From: Prescottella equi | Lineage (GTDB): Bacteria > Actinomycetota > Actinomycetes > Mycobacteriales > Mycobacteriaceae | Length of the DNA stretch: 64,000 nucleotides | Assembly: GCF_020171745.1 (NCBI RefSeq) | Contig: NZ_JAIVAH010000018.1 | Span: 124,001-188,000, forward strand | Direction: 5' to 3' | Shown here: positions 30,805-40,000 of the stretch, piece by piece | Numbering within the stretch: position 1 is the first letter of the stretch | Layout of the letters: every line of letters starts with the position of its first letter | Program-made: the position numbers and the translations under genes | Notes under the pieces: model-generated | Database searches by the model: none | What the model saw: the letters and a program-made list of their open reading frames with translations, nothing else | Told to the model about the DNA's origin: nothing

Positions 30805-32256
30805 GTGATCGGCGACGACGGCAGGTACGAGGCGGTGTGCAGCCGCGACGCCCGCTTCGACGGGGAGTTCTTCTTCGCCGTCTCCACGACCGGGATCTAC
30901 TGTCGGCCGAGCTGTCCCGCCACCACACCCAAGCGTCGGAACGTCCGCTTCTACTCGACGGCCGCGGCGGCGCAGGGCTCGGGCTTCCGCGCGTGTCGGC
31001 GGTGCCGTCCGGACGCGGTGCCCGGCTCCGCGGAGTGGAACGTCCGCGCCGACGTCGTGGGACGGGCGATGCGGCTGATCGCGGACGGCGTCGTCGACCG
31101 GGAGGGCGTCGCCGGTCTGGCCGCGCGTCTGGGCTACAGCGCCCGGCAGGTGCAGCGCCAGCTGACGACGGAACTCGGGGCGGGCCCTGTCGCCCTCGCC
31201 CGCGCCCAGCGCGCCCACACCGCACGAACCCTGCTGCAGACCACCCCGATGCCGGTCACCGACGTCGCGTTCGCGGCGGGATTCTCCAGCGTCCGCCAGT
31301 TCAACGACACGATCCGGCAGATCTACGCGGTCACGCCGAGCGGGCTGCGGGCGACCGTGCCGGGCAGCGCGGCGCGGTTCGGCTCCGTGGCCCCCGCGAG
31401 CGGCGCGCCCGGCATCGCCCTGCGCCTGCCGTTCCGCGGACCGTACGACGCGGCCGCCGCCTTCGACTACCTCGCGGCGCGGGCCGTCACCGGGGTCGAG
31501 GAGATCACCGGTCCGCGGGGCCGGCGTCACTACCGACGCACCCTGCGGCTGCCGCACGGAGTCGGTGTCGCCGATGTCCAGGAGGCGCTCGGCGATTCCT
31601 GGATGGCATGCCACCTCTGCCTCGCGGATCTCCGCGATCTCACCACCGCCACGCACCGGATACGGCGGGTGTTCGACCTCGACGCCGATCCGTACGCGGT
31701 CGCCGAGCACCTGAGCGGTGACCCGGCGCTGGGGCCGCTGGTGGCCGCCCGTCCCGGGGTGCGGGCGCCGGGCACCCCGGACCCGGACGAATTCGCGATC
31801 CGGGTGGTGGCGGGGGGACGCGCGGCGGCCGCCGAGCTGGTGCGGCGGTACGGCAGGCCGCTGCCGGTTCCGCGCGGCGGCCTCACACACGTGTTCCCGT
31901 CGGCCGCCGAGCTGGCGGACGCGCCGATGACGGAGTTGACCACCGAACGCCGGCGGGCCACCCGGGCCCTGGCGCGCGCCCTCGCCACCGGCGCGGTGCG
32001 TCTGGATCCGGGTGCCGACAGGAAGGCGGCCGAGGCGGCGCTCGCGCACCTCCCCGGTGTCACCGTCGAGATGGCGCGCTACATCCGGATGCGCGCGCTC
32101 GGCGACCCCGATGTGCTCTCGACCTGCGATATCGCCGATCTCGAGCGTCCGGGTGCGGCGTTCGGGGACACCGAGTCGTGGCGGCCGTGGCGGACCTACG
32201 CGATACATCATCTGGCCGCGACACGCCCGGGCGTCGTGCTCGCGGAGTCCCGCTGA
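30805..32256 (+). CDS. alkA: Ada regulatory domain fused to AlkA 3-methyladenine DNA glycosylase
   Basis: A 483-residue alkylation-repair fusion. Residues ~1-75 are the Ada methyl-acceptor zinc domain, with ligand cysteines in GIYCRPSCPATTPKRRNVRFY and FRACRRCRPD. Residues ~80-180 are an AraC-type HTH (GVAGLAARLGYSARQVQRQL, VTDVAFAAGFSSVRQFNDTI). Residues ~200-483 are the HhH-GPD glycosylase. Methyl transfer to the first zinc cysteine would turn it into an activator. The glycosylase hairpin reads LPGVTVEMARYI, lacking the GPW that normally follows LPGV, while the later aspartate (TCDIADL) is kept. GTG 30805 starts it; the ribosome site is weak. Confidence 0.9.
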   Translation: MIGDDGRYEAVCSRDARFDGEFFFAVSTTGIYCRPSCPATTPKRRNVRFYSTAAAAQGSGFRACRRCRPDAVPGSAEWNVRADVVGRAMRLIADGVVDREGVAGLAARLGYSARQVQRQLTTELGAGPVALARAQRAHTARTLLQTTPMPVTDVAFAAGFSSVRQFNDTIRQIYAVTPSGLRATVPGSAARFGSVAPASGAPGIALRLPFRGPYDAAAAFDYLAARAVTGVEEITGPRGRRHYRRTLRLPHGVGVADVQEALGDSWMACHLCLADLRDLTTATHRIRRVFDLDADPYAVAEHLSGDPALGPLVAARPGVRAPGTPDPDEFAIRVVAGGRAAAAELVRRYGRPLPVPRGGLTHVFPSAAELADAPMTELTTERRRATRALARALATGAVRLDPGADRKAAEAALAHLPGVTVEMARYIRMRALGDPDVLSTCDIADLERPGAAFGDTESWRPWRTYAIHHLAATRPGVVLAESR

Positions 32257-32303
32257 ACGGGAACCCCGCCCAACGCGCAGGCGCCGGGAAATAGCTTCTG
32301 GGC

Positions 32304-34433
32304 GTGACGATCCGACAGCAGACGACGTTCCCCCGACTCCTCTCGCCCGGAAGGATCGGGCCGATCACGCTGGACAACCGGGTCGTGCTCCCGGCGATGG
32401 ACATGAACCTCTGCGAGGACGGCGAGATCCACCAGGGCGACATCGACCACTTCGCGGCCCGCGCCCAGGGCGGCACCGGAATGATCATCACGGGCTGCTG
32501 CGCCGTCGCCTATCCGGCGGGCTGCACCAGCCGCAAGGAGCCGGGGCTGTCCGAGGACCGGTTCATCCCGGGTCTGAAGGCGCTCGCCGATGCCGTCCAC
32601 GAGGCCGGCAGCAAGCTGTGCGTGCAGATGACGCACCACGGCAAGGTCGCCCGGATCGACAACCTCGACGGCCGCCCCCAGCTGGTGCCGTCCATCCCGA
32701 AGCCCCCGGGCGACATGAGCGCGATGATGGACTGCACCCCCGAGGAACTCGGGAAGATGGCCGCCATCCAGGAGGGTAAGAAGGCCACCTACCGCGAGGC
32801 CACCCACGAGGACCTCGAGTGGCTGGCCCGGATGTTCGCCGAGGCAGCGGGCCGGGTCCTGGCCGCGGGCGGCGACGCCGTCGAGATCCATGCCGCGCAC
32901 AACTACGTGCTCGGCGGCTTCCTGAGCCGCTACTCGAACCAGCGCACCGACGAGTACGGCGGATCGCTGGAGAACCGGGCGCGGTTGTCGTGCGAGGTCA
33001 TCCGTGCAGTCAAGGCCGAGGTCGGCGACGGCCTCGCCATCATCGTGCGTCTGGCCGGCCAGGAGTACGGCGAGTCCGACGGCCTGACCCCCGACGAGTC
33101 GGCCCGCGCCGCCGCCATGTTCGAGGAGGCCGGCGCGGACGCCATCCACGTCACCGGCACCGCGCTGAACGCATTCGCGAACTTCACCGACGGCCCGCTG
33201 CCCAACAAGGTGGGCTTCTACACCGACAACGCCGCGGTCGTGAAGCGCGCGGTGTCCATCCCGGTGATCACCGTCGGCCGCATGCTGCCCGAGGTCGGCG
33301 AGCAGATGATCACCGAGGGCCACACCGACTTCGTCGCGATGGGCCGCCAGTTGCTGGCCGACCCCGGACTGGTCAACAAGCTCAAGGCCGGCCGCAGCGA
33401 GCAGGTCCGTCCCTGCATCAACTGCTACGTGTGCGTGCAGGAGAACTTCTGGGACGACACCCCGCTGTGCGCGGTCAACCCGGCGCTCGGCAACGAGACG
33501 CTGCTGCCCTTCCCGAGCGTGACCAAGCGCAAGCACGTCGTCGTGGTCGGCGCCGGCCCCGGCGGCATGGAGGCGGCCCGCGTCGCCACCGAGCGCGGCC
33601 ACCGCGTCACCCTGCTGGACAAGACGGACCGTCTCGGCGGCACGCTCTGGTTCTCGACGCTCACCACGCCCGACAACGAGCGCCTGCTGAACTGGCTGAG
33701 CAACGAGGTCCGACGCGCGGGTGTCGACGTCCGGCTGAAGACCGACGCGACGGCCGCGACGATCAAGGCCCTCGCGCCCGACACCGTCGTCGTCGCCACG
33801 GGTGCGGTGCGCGCGCGTCCGAGCGTGCCGGGTGGCAACCTGCCGCACGTGCACACCGGTGACAGCCTGCGTGGCCTGATGACCGGCACCGGCGACGTCT
33901 CCGACCAGGCGCTGTTCCTGCGGATCGCCGGCAAGCTGGGCGGCCTCGTGGGGATCACCAAGAGCCCCGAGAAGATCCGCACCCTGAGCCGCAAGTTCCT
34001 CAAGTTCCTGCCGATGAGCAAGAACGTCGTCGTGATCGGCGGATCGCTCGTCGGCCTGGAGCTGGCGGAGTTCCTCGCCGAGCGCGGCAGCCGGGTGACG
34101 CTGATCGAGGAGGGCCAGCAGCTGGGTGTGCCGATGGCGATGCCGCGCCGCTGGACCGCCGTCAAGCACGCCAAGGAGCTGGGCATCGACATCCAGCGCA
34201 ACGCGACCGTCGAGCGCATCACCAAGAAGACCGTCGAGTTCTCGGCCGGCGGCAAGTCGCTGTCCGCGCCGGCGAGCATGGTCGTGGTGGCGTCGGGTGT
34301 GTCGGCGTCGGCGCCGCTCGCCGACGAACTGGCCCGCGCCGGTGTCGACGTCCGCGTCGTGGGTGACGCCGGTGAGGTCGACTACATCGAGGGCGCGATG
34401 CACTCGGCGTGGAAGGTTGCCACCGAGATCTGA
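32304..34433 (+). CDS. FMN/FAD/4Fe-4S oxidoreductase, 2,4-dienoyl-CoA reductase type
   Basis: A 709-residue old-yellow-enzyme fusion. Residues ~1-370 are the FMN TIM barrel (RVVLPAMDMNLCEDG; active-site region EIHAAHNYVLGGFLSRYSN; TVGRMLPEVGEQMI and AMGRQLLADP). Cysteines of the [4Fe-4S] cluster follow in CINCYVCVQENFWDDTPLC. Two dinucleotide folds come next: VVVVGAGPGGMEAARVA for FAD and VVVIGGSLVGLELAEFLAERG for NAD(P)H. This is the architecture of FadH and related NADH:flavin oxidoreductases, used on unsaturated acyl-CoAs, trimethylamine or steroid-like enones. GTG 32304 starts it. It is a single gene between the alkA fusion and a hairpin. The true substrate is not evident. Confidence 0.9.
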   Translation: MTIRQQTTFPRLLSPGRIGPITLDNRVVLPAMDMNLCEDGEIHQGDIDHFAARAQGGTGMIITGCCAVAYPAGCTSRKEPGLSEDRFIPGLKALADAVHEAGSKLCVQMTHHGKVARIDNLDGRPQLVPSIPKPPGDMSAMMDCTPEELGKMAAIQEGKKATYREATHEDLEWLARMFAEAAGRVLAAGGDAVEIHAAHNYVLGGFLSRYSNQRTDEYGGSLENRARLSCEVIRAVKAEVGDGLAIIVRLAGQEYGESDGLTPDESARAAAMFEEAGADAIHVTGTALNAFANFTDGPLPNKVGFYTDNAAVVKRAVSIPVITVGRMLPEVGEQMITEGHTDFVAMGRQLLADPGLVNKLKAGRSEQVRPCINCYVCVQENFWDDTPLCAVNPALGNETLLPFPSVTKRKHVVVVGAGPGGMEAARVATERGHRVTLLDKTDRLGGTLWFSTLTTPDNERLLNWLSNEVRRAGVDVRLKTDATAATIKALAPDTVVVATGAVRARPSVPGGNLPHVHTGDSLRGLMTGTGDVSDQALFLRIAGKLGGLVGITKSPEKIRTLSRKFLKFLPMSKNVVVIGGSLVGLELAEFLAERGSRVTLIEEGQQLGVPMAMPRRWTAVKHAKELGIDIQRNATVERITKKTVEFSAGGKSLSAPASMVVVASGVSASAPLADELARAGVDVRVVGDAGEVDYIEGAMHSAWKVATEI

Positions 34434-34439
34434 TCTCAC

Positions 34440-34485
34440 CGCCGACGGCCGACCCCGAAGCTCACCTCGGGGTCGGCCGTCGGCG
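34440..34485. terminator. 19-bp perfect hairpin between convergent genes
   Basis: Arms 34440-34458 and 34467-34485 pair exactly around an eight-base loop, between the flavoenzyme gene and the convergent SDR gene. Confidence 0.85.
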
Positions 34486-34501
34486 TCTTCACCGAAACCG
34501 T

Positions 34502-35260
34502 TCAGCGCGTGGTGAATCCGCCGTCGATGGCGAGCGCCGCACCGGTGATGAACGAGGCCTCGTCGCTCAGCAGGAAGGCGACGAACGGCGCGATCTCCTC
34601 GGGTTGCGCGATCCGGTTCACCGGGTGCAGCGACTCGATGTGGGCGAGCGCCTCGGCGGTGGTGGCCATCGACCCGCGCGCCAGAGGTGTGTCGACGCCC
34701 CCGGTGGTGATGGCGTTGACGCGCACGCCGCGGTCGGCGACCTCGAGTGCCACGGACCGCGTCAGTCCCACCACAGCGTGCTTGGCCGCCACGTACGGCG
34801 CCGCCTCGGGCAGCGCGACCACGCCCATGTTCGACGCGTTGTTGACGATCGCGCCACCGGTCTCGAGGACGGCAGGGATCTGATGCTTGAGGCAGTTGAA
34901 GACGCTGGTGACGTTCTGTGCCAGTTCGGCGTTCCAGGCGTCGGCGTCGACCGTCGAGATCGGGCCGGACGCGTTGACGCCGCCCGCGTTGTTGAACGCG
35001 CCGTCCAGGCGGCCGAACTCGGCGATCGCAGTGGTGACCAACAGCGCGGCGTCGTCCTCGACCGTGACGTCGGCGGGAACGAAGATCGCCGTGCCGCCGG
35101 CGGCGCGCAGACTCTCGGCGGCCGCCTCCCCGACGTCCTTGCGCCTACTACCGATGACCACCGCGGCACCCTCTGCGGTGAGACGACGAGCCACCGCGAG
35201 CCCGATGCCGGACGACCCGCCGGTGACGATGAAGACCTTGTTTTCCAGACGTGCAGACAT
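34502..35260 (-). CDS. Short-chain dehydrogenase/reductase
   Basis: A 252-residue classical SDR. The NAD(P) motif is VTGGSSGIGLAVARRL, the NNAG motif reads FNNAGGVNASG, and the catalytic triad is visible as Ser in NNASNMGVV and Tyr/Lys in YVAAKHA. The C-terminal LLSDEASFITGAALAIDGGFTTR is typical of 3-ketoacyl or alcohol SDRs. The residues after the first beta strand (IGSRRKDVG) favour NADP. ATG 35260 has AAAGGA upstream. It is divergent from the NTF2-like gene across 160 bases. The substrate cannot be assigned. Confidence 0.92.
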   Translation of the reverse strand: MSARLENKVFIVTGGSSGIGLAVARRLTAEGAAVVIGSRRKDVGEAAAESLRAAGGTAIFVPADVTVEDDAALLVTTAIAEFGRLDGAFNNAGGVNASGPISTVDADAWNAELAQNVTSVFNCLKHQIPAVLETGGAIVNNASNMGVVALPEAAPYVAAKHAVVGLTRSVALEVADRGVRVNAITTGGVDTPLARGSMATTAEALAHIESLHPVNRIAQPEEIAPFVAFLLSDEASFITGAALAIDGGFTTR

Positions 35261-35420
35261 GCGTGAGTTCCTTTCCACGACAGGTGTTGAATGCGACCGG
35301 CCGGGCCTGACGATCGCCGTCGTCGACATTGCTCGGTGCCGTCGCGCGGCGCTGGCGGGAATCGGACGATGCGCTCGGATGCCGATCTCTCGACACGACA
35401 CGTTGACGCAGGGGCAGCGG

Positions 35421-35921
35421 GTGGAACAGGCTGCAAGGATGCGATTCGGATTCCTCGCAGGCTGCGCGACTGCCGTTCTCGGTCGAACCGCACTCCGTGA
35501 ACTGTTGCTGTTCAAGTTCCGCCACGACGTCCAGGCTCTGAACGGTGGCGACTATCGGCCGCTGTTGGCGTCGTACCGCGACGACGCGGTGCTGCGATTC
35601 GCCGACGGCGATCACCGCTGGGCCGGCGAGCATCGCGGCCGTCCGGCAATCGCGGCCTTCCTGCAGTCCTTCGTCGACGCCGGCCTTCGCGGCGAGATCT
35701 CCGCCGTCTACTTCGGCGGCGCACCCTGGCGGATGACGATCGTCGCCCGCTTCGACGATCGCGCGGACGCACCGGACGGGTCGCCGCTGTACCGCAATCG
35801 CACCGTCCTCCTCGTCCGGACCCGGTGGGGCAAGATCGTCGAGCAGGAGGACTTCTACGTCGACACCTCACGGATCGACGAGTTCGACGCGCGACTGCGC
35901 GAACTCCACGACGACGCCTGA
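35421..35921 (+). CDS. SnoaL/NTF2-like domain protein
   Basis: A 166-residue protein whose body (KFRHDVQALNGGDYRPLLASYRDDAVLRFADGDHRWAGEHRG, AAFLQSFVDAGL, IVEQEDFYVDTSRIDEFDARLREL) is a clear SnoaL-like cone fold. A short hydrophobic lead (FGFLAGCATAVLG) could be a weak membrane anchor; the LAGC resembles a lipobox but lies too near the start to be secure. GTG 35421 has AGGGG six bases upstream and is preferred over ATG 35439. It neighbours the divergent SDR, so the two may act on the same small molecule; that is inference. Confidence 0.75.
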   Translation: MEQAARMRFGFLAGCATAVLGRTALRELLLFKFRHDVQALNGGDYRPLLASYRDDAVLRFADGDHRWAGEHRGRPAIAAFLQSFVDAGLRGEISAVYFGGAPWRMTIVARFDDRADAPDGSPLYRNRTVLLVRTRWGKIVEQEDFYVDTSRIDEFDARLRELHDDA

Positions 35922-35936
35922 CGGCGGCGTGCGCGC

Positions 35937-36914
35937 TCAGGCCGCCACCGGCCGGGCCTCGACCGCGAGGTGTCTTCCGGACGCAACCAGCAGGATCAGG
36001 CACACCACGACGGCCGGCCACACCAGGACGTCACCGATCGGCCGCAGCCAGTCGGCGTCGGACGCTGCCGCGACCGTGAGCGACGCCGCCGACGTCATGC
36101 CCATCGGGAAGGCGGTGGACCAGCGGCGCACGTCGTACTGCAGCCGGGGCCAACGTATCTCGGAGATCACCAACACCAGGTAGTCGACCAGCACGATGCA
36201 CACGATCACCACACCGGCCACCGCGATCGCGTCGTGGACGCCCTCCGGCCATCCGGCCGCGAGGGCCGCGGGCGCGAGCTTTCCGGCGGCCAGAGCGCTG
36301 ATCGCGAGACCACCCGCAAACACCCACTGATCGCCGGCGCCGACACGGAACTGGTCGTACGAGAACCGGATCAGCACCATCAGATAGAAGAACAGCCCGA
36401 GCAGGAACGCCACGAACGCCGGCCCGACGAGCCAGTGCGCCGACGCCGCGACCGCGAGCGATGCGCCCAGCACCGCGAGTCCCTGCGTGGAGACGCAGAG
36501 CAGGAAGTGGACACCGACGGTCGGCGACGCCCAGTGCCGCACCACCGCGGGGATCAACACGACCCACGCGACGAGCGCGATACCGAGCGCCGCCCAGCCC
36601 AGGTGGTTCCAGTCGAGCAGGACGCACCGCGCGCCCAGCACACACGTCGCGGCGACGCCGGTGAGCGCGGGCGGAGTGTCTGCCTCGTTCGCCCAGCGCG
36701 CACGGTCGTCGAACAGGCGGCGAACGAAAACCACCACGAGCAGCATCCAGATCAGCCCGCCCACCACGAGCCAGAAGCGGGAGAACCACTCGAATCCGGC
36801 GAGGTGCAGGGCCACCGACACGATGCCCGTCGACATCGCCGCAGCACCCGCCCCGGCCGGAATGGCGGTCAGCGCGCGGCCGGTGCCTGCCCTCACACCC
36901 GGTCCGTCGGACAC
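35937..36914 (-). CDS. TDT-family transporter (tellurite-resistance/dicarboxylate type)
   Basis: A roughly 325-residue protein of the TDT (TehA/SLAC1-like) family. The diagnostic start is IPAGAGAAAMSTGIVSVALHLAGFEW, and about ten hydrophobic helices follow, including VGGLIWMLLVVVFVRR, FVAFLLGLFFYLMVLIRF and VVIVCIVLVDYLVLVISE. TDT proteins export anions, sulfite or dicarboxylates. The frame opens further upstream into the narG promoter, so I give GTG 36914 as a provisional start; a GTG at 36896 is possible. It is divergent from narG by 110 bases, which may indicate a role beside nitrate respiration, though not one visible in sequence. Confidence 0.75.
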   Translation of the reverse strand: MSDGPGVRAGTGRALTAIPAGAGAAAMSTGIVSVALHLAGFEWFSRFWLVVGGLIWMLLVVVFVRRLFDDRARWANEADTPPALTGVAATCVLGARCVLLDWNHLGWAALGIALVAWVVLIPAVVRHWASPTVGVHFLLCVSTQGLAVLGASLAVAASAHWLVGPAFVAFLLGLFFYLMVLIRFSYDQFRVGAGDQWVFAGGLAISALAAGKLAPAALAAGWPEGVHDAIAVAGVVIVCIVLVDYLVLVISEIRWPRLQYDVRRWSTAFPMGMTSAASLTVAAASDADWLRPIGDVLVWPAVVVCLILLVASGRHLAVEARPVAA

Positions 36915-37024
36915 CTCCCCATGATGCGCGTGTCGTGCTGCGCTCGGTCCCGATTCGACGGTTCCGGTCGAGTTTCGCTGCGGGCCTCCGCCGTTTGCGC
37001 CATCCTCGACGAAGGGAGGCAGCC

Positions 37025-40000
37025 ATGTCGCGTGCAACCGATGAACCCGATCGCTCCGCCCCGACTTCGCCCGCGCCGATCGAGGGTCCGCTCGGCGCGG
37101 CCCTGATCGAGACCGGGCGCTTCTTCACCCGCGCCACCGTGTCCGCCGACCAGCGTGCGGTGTACCGGACAGGTGGACGCGAGGGCGACGTGTTCTACCG
37201 TGACCGCTGGAGTCACGACAAGGTCGTCCGGTCCACCCACGGCGTCAACTGCACCGGCTCGTGCTCGTGGAAGGTGTACGTCAAGGACGGCGTGATCACG
37301 TGGGAGACGCAGGCGACGGACTATCCGTCGGTTGGTCCGGATCGTCCCGAATACGAACCGCGCGGGTGTCCCCGCGGCGCGGCCTTCTCCTGGTACACCT
37401 ACTCCCCCACCCGGGTTCGTTACCCGTACGTGCGCGGGCTGCTGCTCGAGATGTTCCAGGAGGCGCGCGAGCGGCTGGGTGATCCGGTGCTGGCGTGGGC
37501 CGATGTCGTCGGCGATCCCGACCGCCGCGCCCGGTACCAGCGGGCACGCGGCAAGGGTGGACTGGTGCGGGCGTCGTGGGAGGACGCGGTGGAGATGATC
37601 GCCGCGGCGCACGTCCACACGATCGCGAAGTACGGTCCCGACCGGGTCGCCGGGTTCTCGCCGATCCCGGCCTTCTCGATGGTCTCGTTCTCGGCGGGTT
37701 CCCGGTTCATCGAACTGCTCGGCGGGGTGATGGCCTCGTTCTACGACTGGTACGCCGACCTGCCGGTCGCGTCTCCGCAGGTGTTCGGCGACCAGACCGA
37801 CGTGCCCGAATCGGGCGACTGGTGGGATGCCGCCTACCTGATCATGTGGGGCTCGAACGTCCCGGTCACCCGCACCCCGGACGCGCACTGGATGGCGGAG
37901 GCGCGCTATCGCGGGCAGAAGGTGGTGGTGGTCTCCCCCGACTACGCCGACGCCACCAAGTTCGCCGACGCCTGGCTGCCCGCGCAACCCGGCACCGACG
38001 GCGCCCTCGCGATGGCGATGGGACACGTGATCCTCCAAGAGAACTACGTCGACCGGCGGGTCCCGATGTTCGCCGACTTCGCCTCGCGCTACACGGATCT
38101 GCCGTTCCTGGTCACGCTCGACGCGCGTGACGGCGCGTACGTGCCGGGCCGGTTCCTGCGGGCGTCGGACCTCGGGGACGCCGGCGAGGGTGCCGAGTGG
38201 AAGACGGTGCTGTTGAACTCGGCTGACGGCGCGGCCGTGGTCCCATCCGGCAGCATCGGGTTCCGGCACACCGAATCCGGTGCGGGACAATGGAACCTCG
38301 ACCTCGGTGACATCGTTCCCGCGCTGAGCGTGCGCGACGCCCCCGGTGAGACCCGGGACGTCGAACTTCTGTTGCCGCGCTTCGACGTCGGTGAGCGGGG
38401 CGAGGTGATGCGGCGCGGTGTGCCGGTGCGCGAGATGGGCGGGCACCTGGTCACGACCGCACTGGATCTGATGCTCGCGCAGTACGGTGTACGCCGCGAC
38501 GGACTGCCCGGCACCTGGCCCGAAGGCTTCGACGACCCCGCCCAGCCGTACACGCCGGCGTGGCAGGAGTCGCTGACGTCGGTCCCGGCCGGCGCCGTCG
38601 TCCGGATCGCCCGCGAATTCGCCCGCTCGGCAGAGAGATCCGGCGGCCGCTCGATGATCATCATGGGCGCGGGCATCTGCCAGTGGTTCCACGGGGACGC
38701 CACCTATCGCGCGGTGCTCGCCCTGTTGATGCTCACCGGCAGCATGGGGAAGAACGGTGGCGGGTGGGCGCACTACGTGGGCCAGGAGAAGGTGCGGCCG
38801 TTCACCGGGTGGGCGACGATGGCGATGGCCACCGACTGGTCCCGGCCGCCGCGACAGGCGATCGGCACGGCGTTCTGGTACATGCACGCCGACCAGTGGC
38901 GCTACGACGGCTATCGCGCCGACGCCCTCACGTCCCCGCTCGCGGAGGGCCGCCTCGCCGGGCAGCACACCGCGGACACCATCGCACAGTCCGCGCGGCT
39001 GGGGTGGATGCCGTCGTACCCGCAGTTCGACCGCAACCCGCTCGACCTCGCCGACGAGGCAACAGCCTCGGGTACCGACGTGGGTGACTGGGTCGTCGAC
39101 CAACTCCGCAGCGGCAAACTGCATTTCGCCGTCGAGGACGTCGACGCCGAGGAGAACTGGCCGCGGGTGCTGACCCTGTGGCGGGCGAATCTGCTCGGCG
39201 CGTCCGCGAAAGGCAACGAGTACTTCCTCGAGCATCTCCTCGGTGCGGGATCCAGCCTGCGGGCCGACGAGACACCGCCGGACGGCCGGCCCACGACCGT
39301 GCGCTGGCGGGACGACGCACCGCGCGGCAAGCTGGATCTGATGGTGTCGCTGGACTTCCGGATGACCAGTTCGACACTGCTGTCGGACATCGTGCTGCCC
39401 GCCGCCACGTGGTACGAGAAGTACGACCTGTCGAGCACCGACATGCACCCCTTCGTGCACGCCTTCACCCCGGCCGTCGACCCGCCGTGGGAGGCCCGCA
39501 GCGACTTCGACGCGTTCACCGAGATCGCCCGCAGGTTCAGCGAACTCGCGAGGACGCATCTCGGCACCCGGCACGACCTGGTGGCGACCGCACTCGGTCA
39601 CGACACCCCCGGCGAGACCGCGCAACCGTTCGGCGAGGTACGCGACTGGCGCGCCGGCGAGGTCGACCCGGCGCCGGGCCAGACGATGCCGGGCCTGACG
39701 GTGGTCGAACGCGATTACACCGCGATCGCCGAGAAGATGGCCGCGCTCGGTCCCCTCGTCGAGAGACTCGGACTGAACACCAAGGGCGTTACGTTCCACC
39801 CGGACGCCGAGGTGGCGGATCTGGCGCAGCGATGCGGGGTGATGTCGTCCGGGGCGGGCGCCGGGCGGCCCGCGCTGGACACCGACGCCAAGATGGCCGA
39901 GGCGATCCTGGCACTGTCCGGGACCACGAACGGACGTCTCGCGGTCACGGGCTTCGAAGAGCTGTCGCGGCGGGTGGGAAAGCCGTTGAGTCATCTGGCC

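Noticed and set aside
32208-34439. 743-codon minus-strand frame over the flavoenzyme gene
   Set aside because: The plus strand carries FMN, Fe-S and Rossmann motifs in order; the antisense frame is a shadow.
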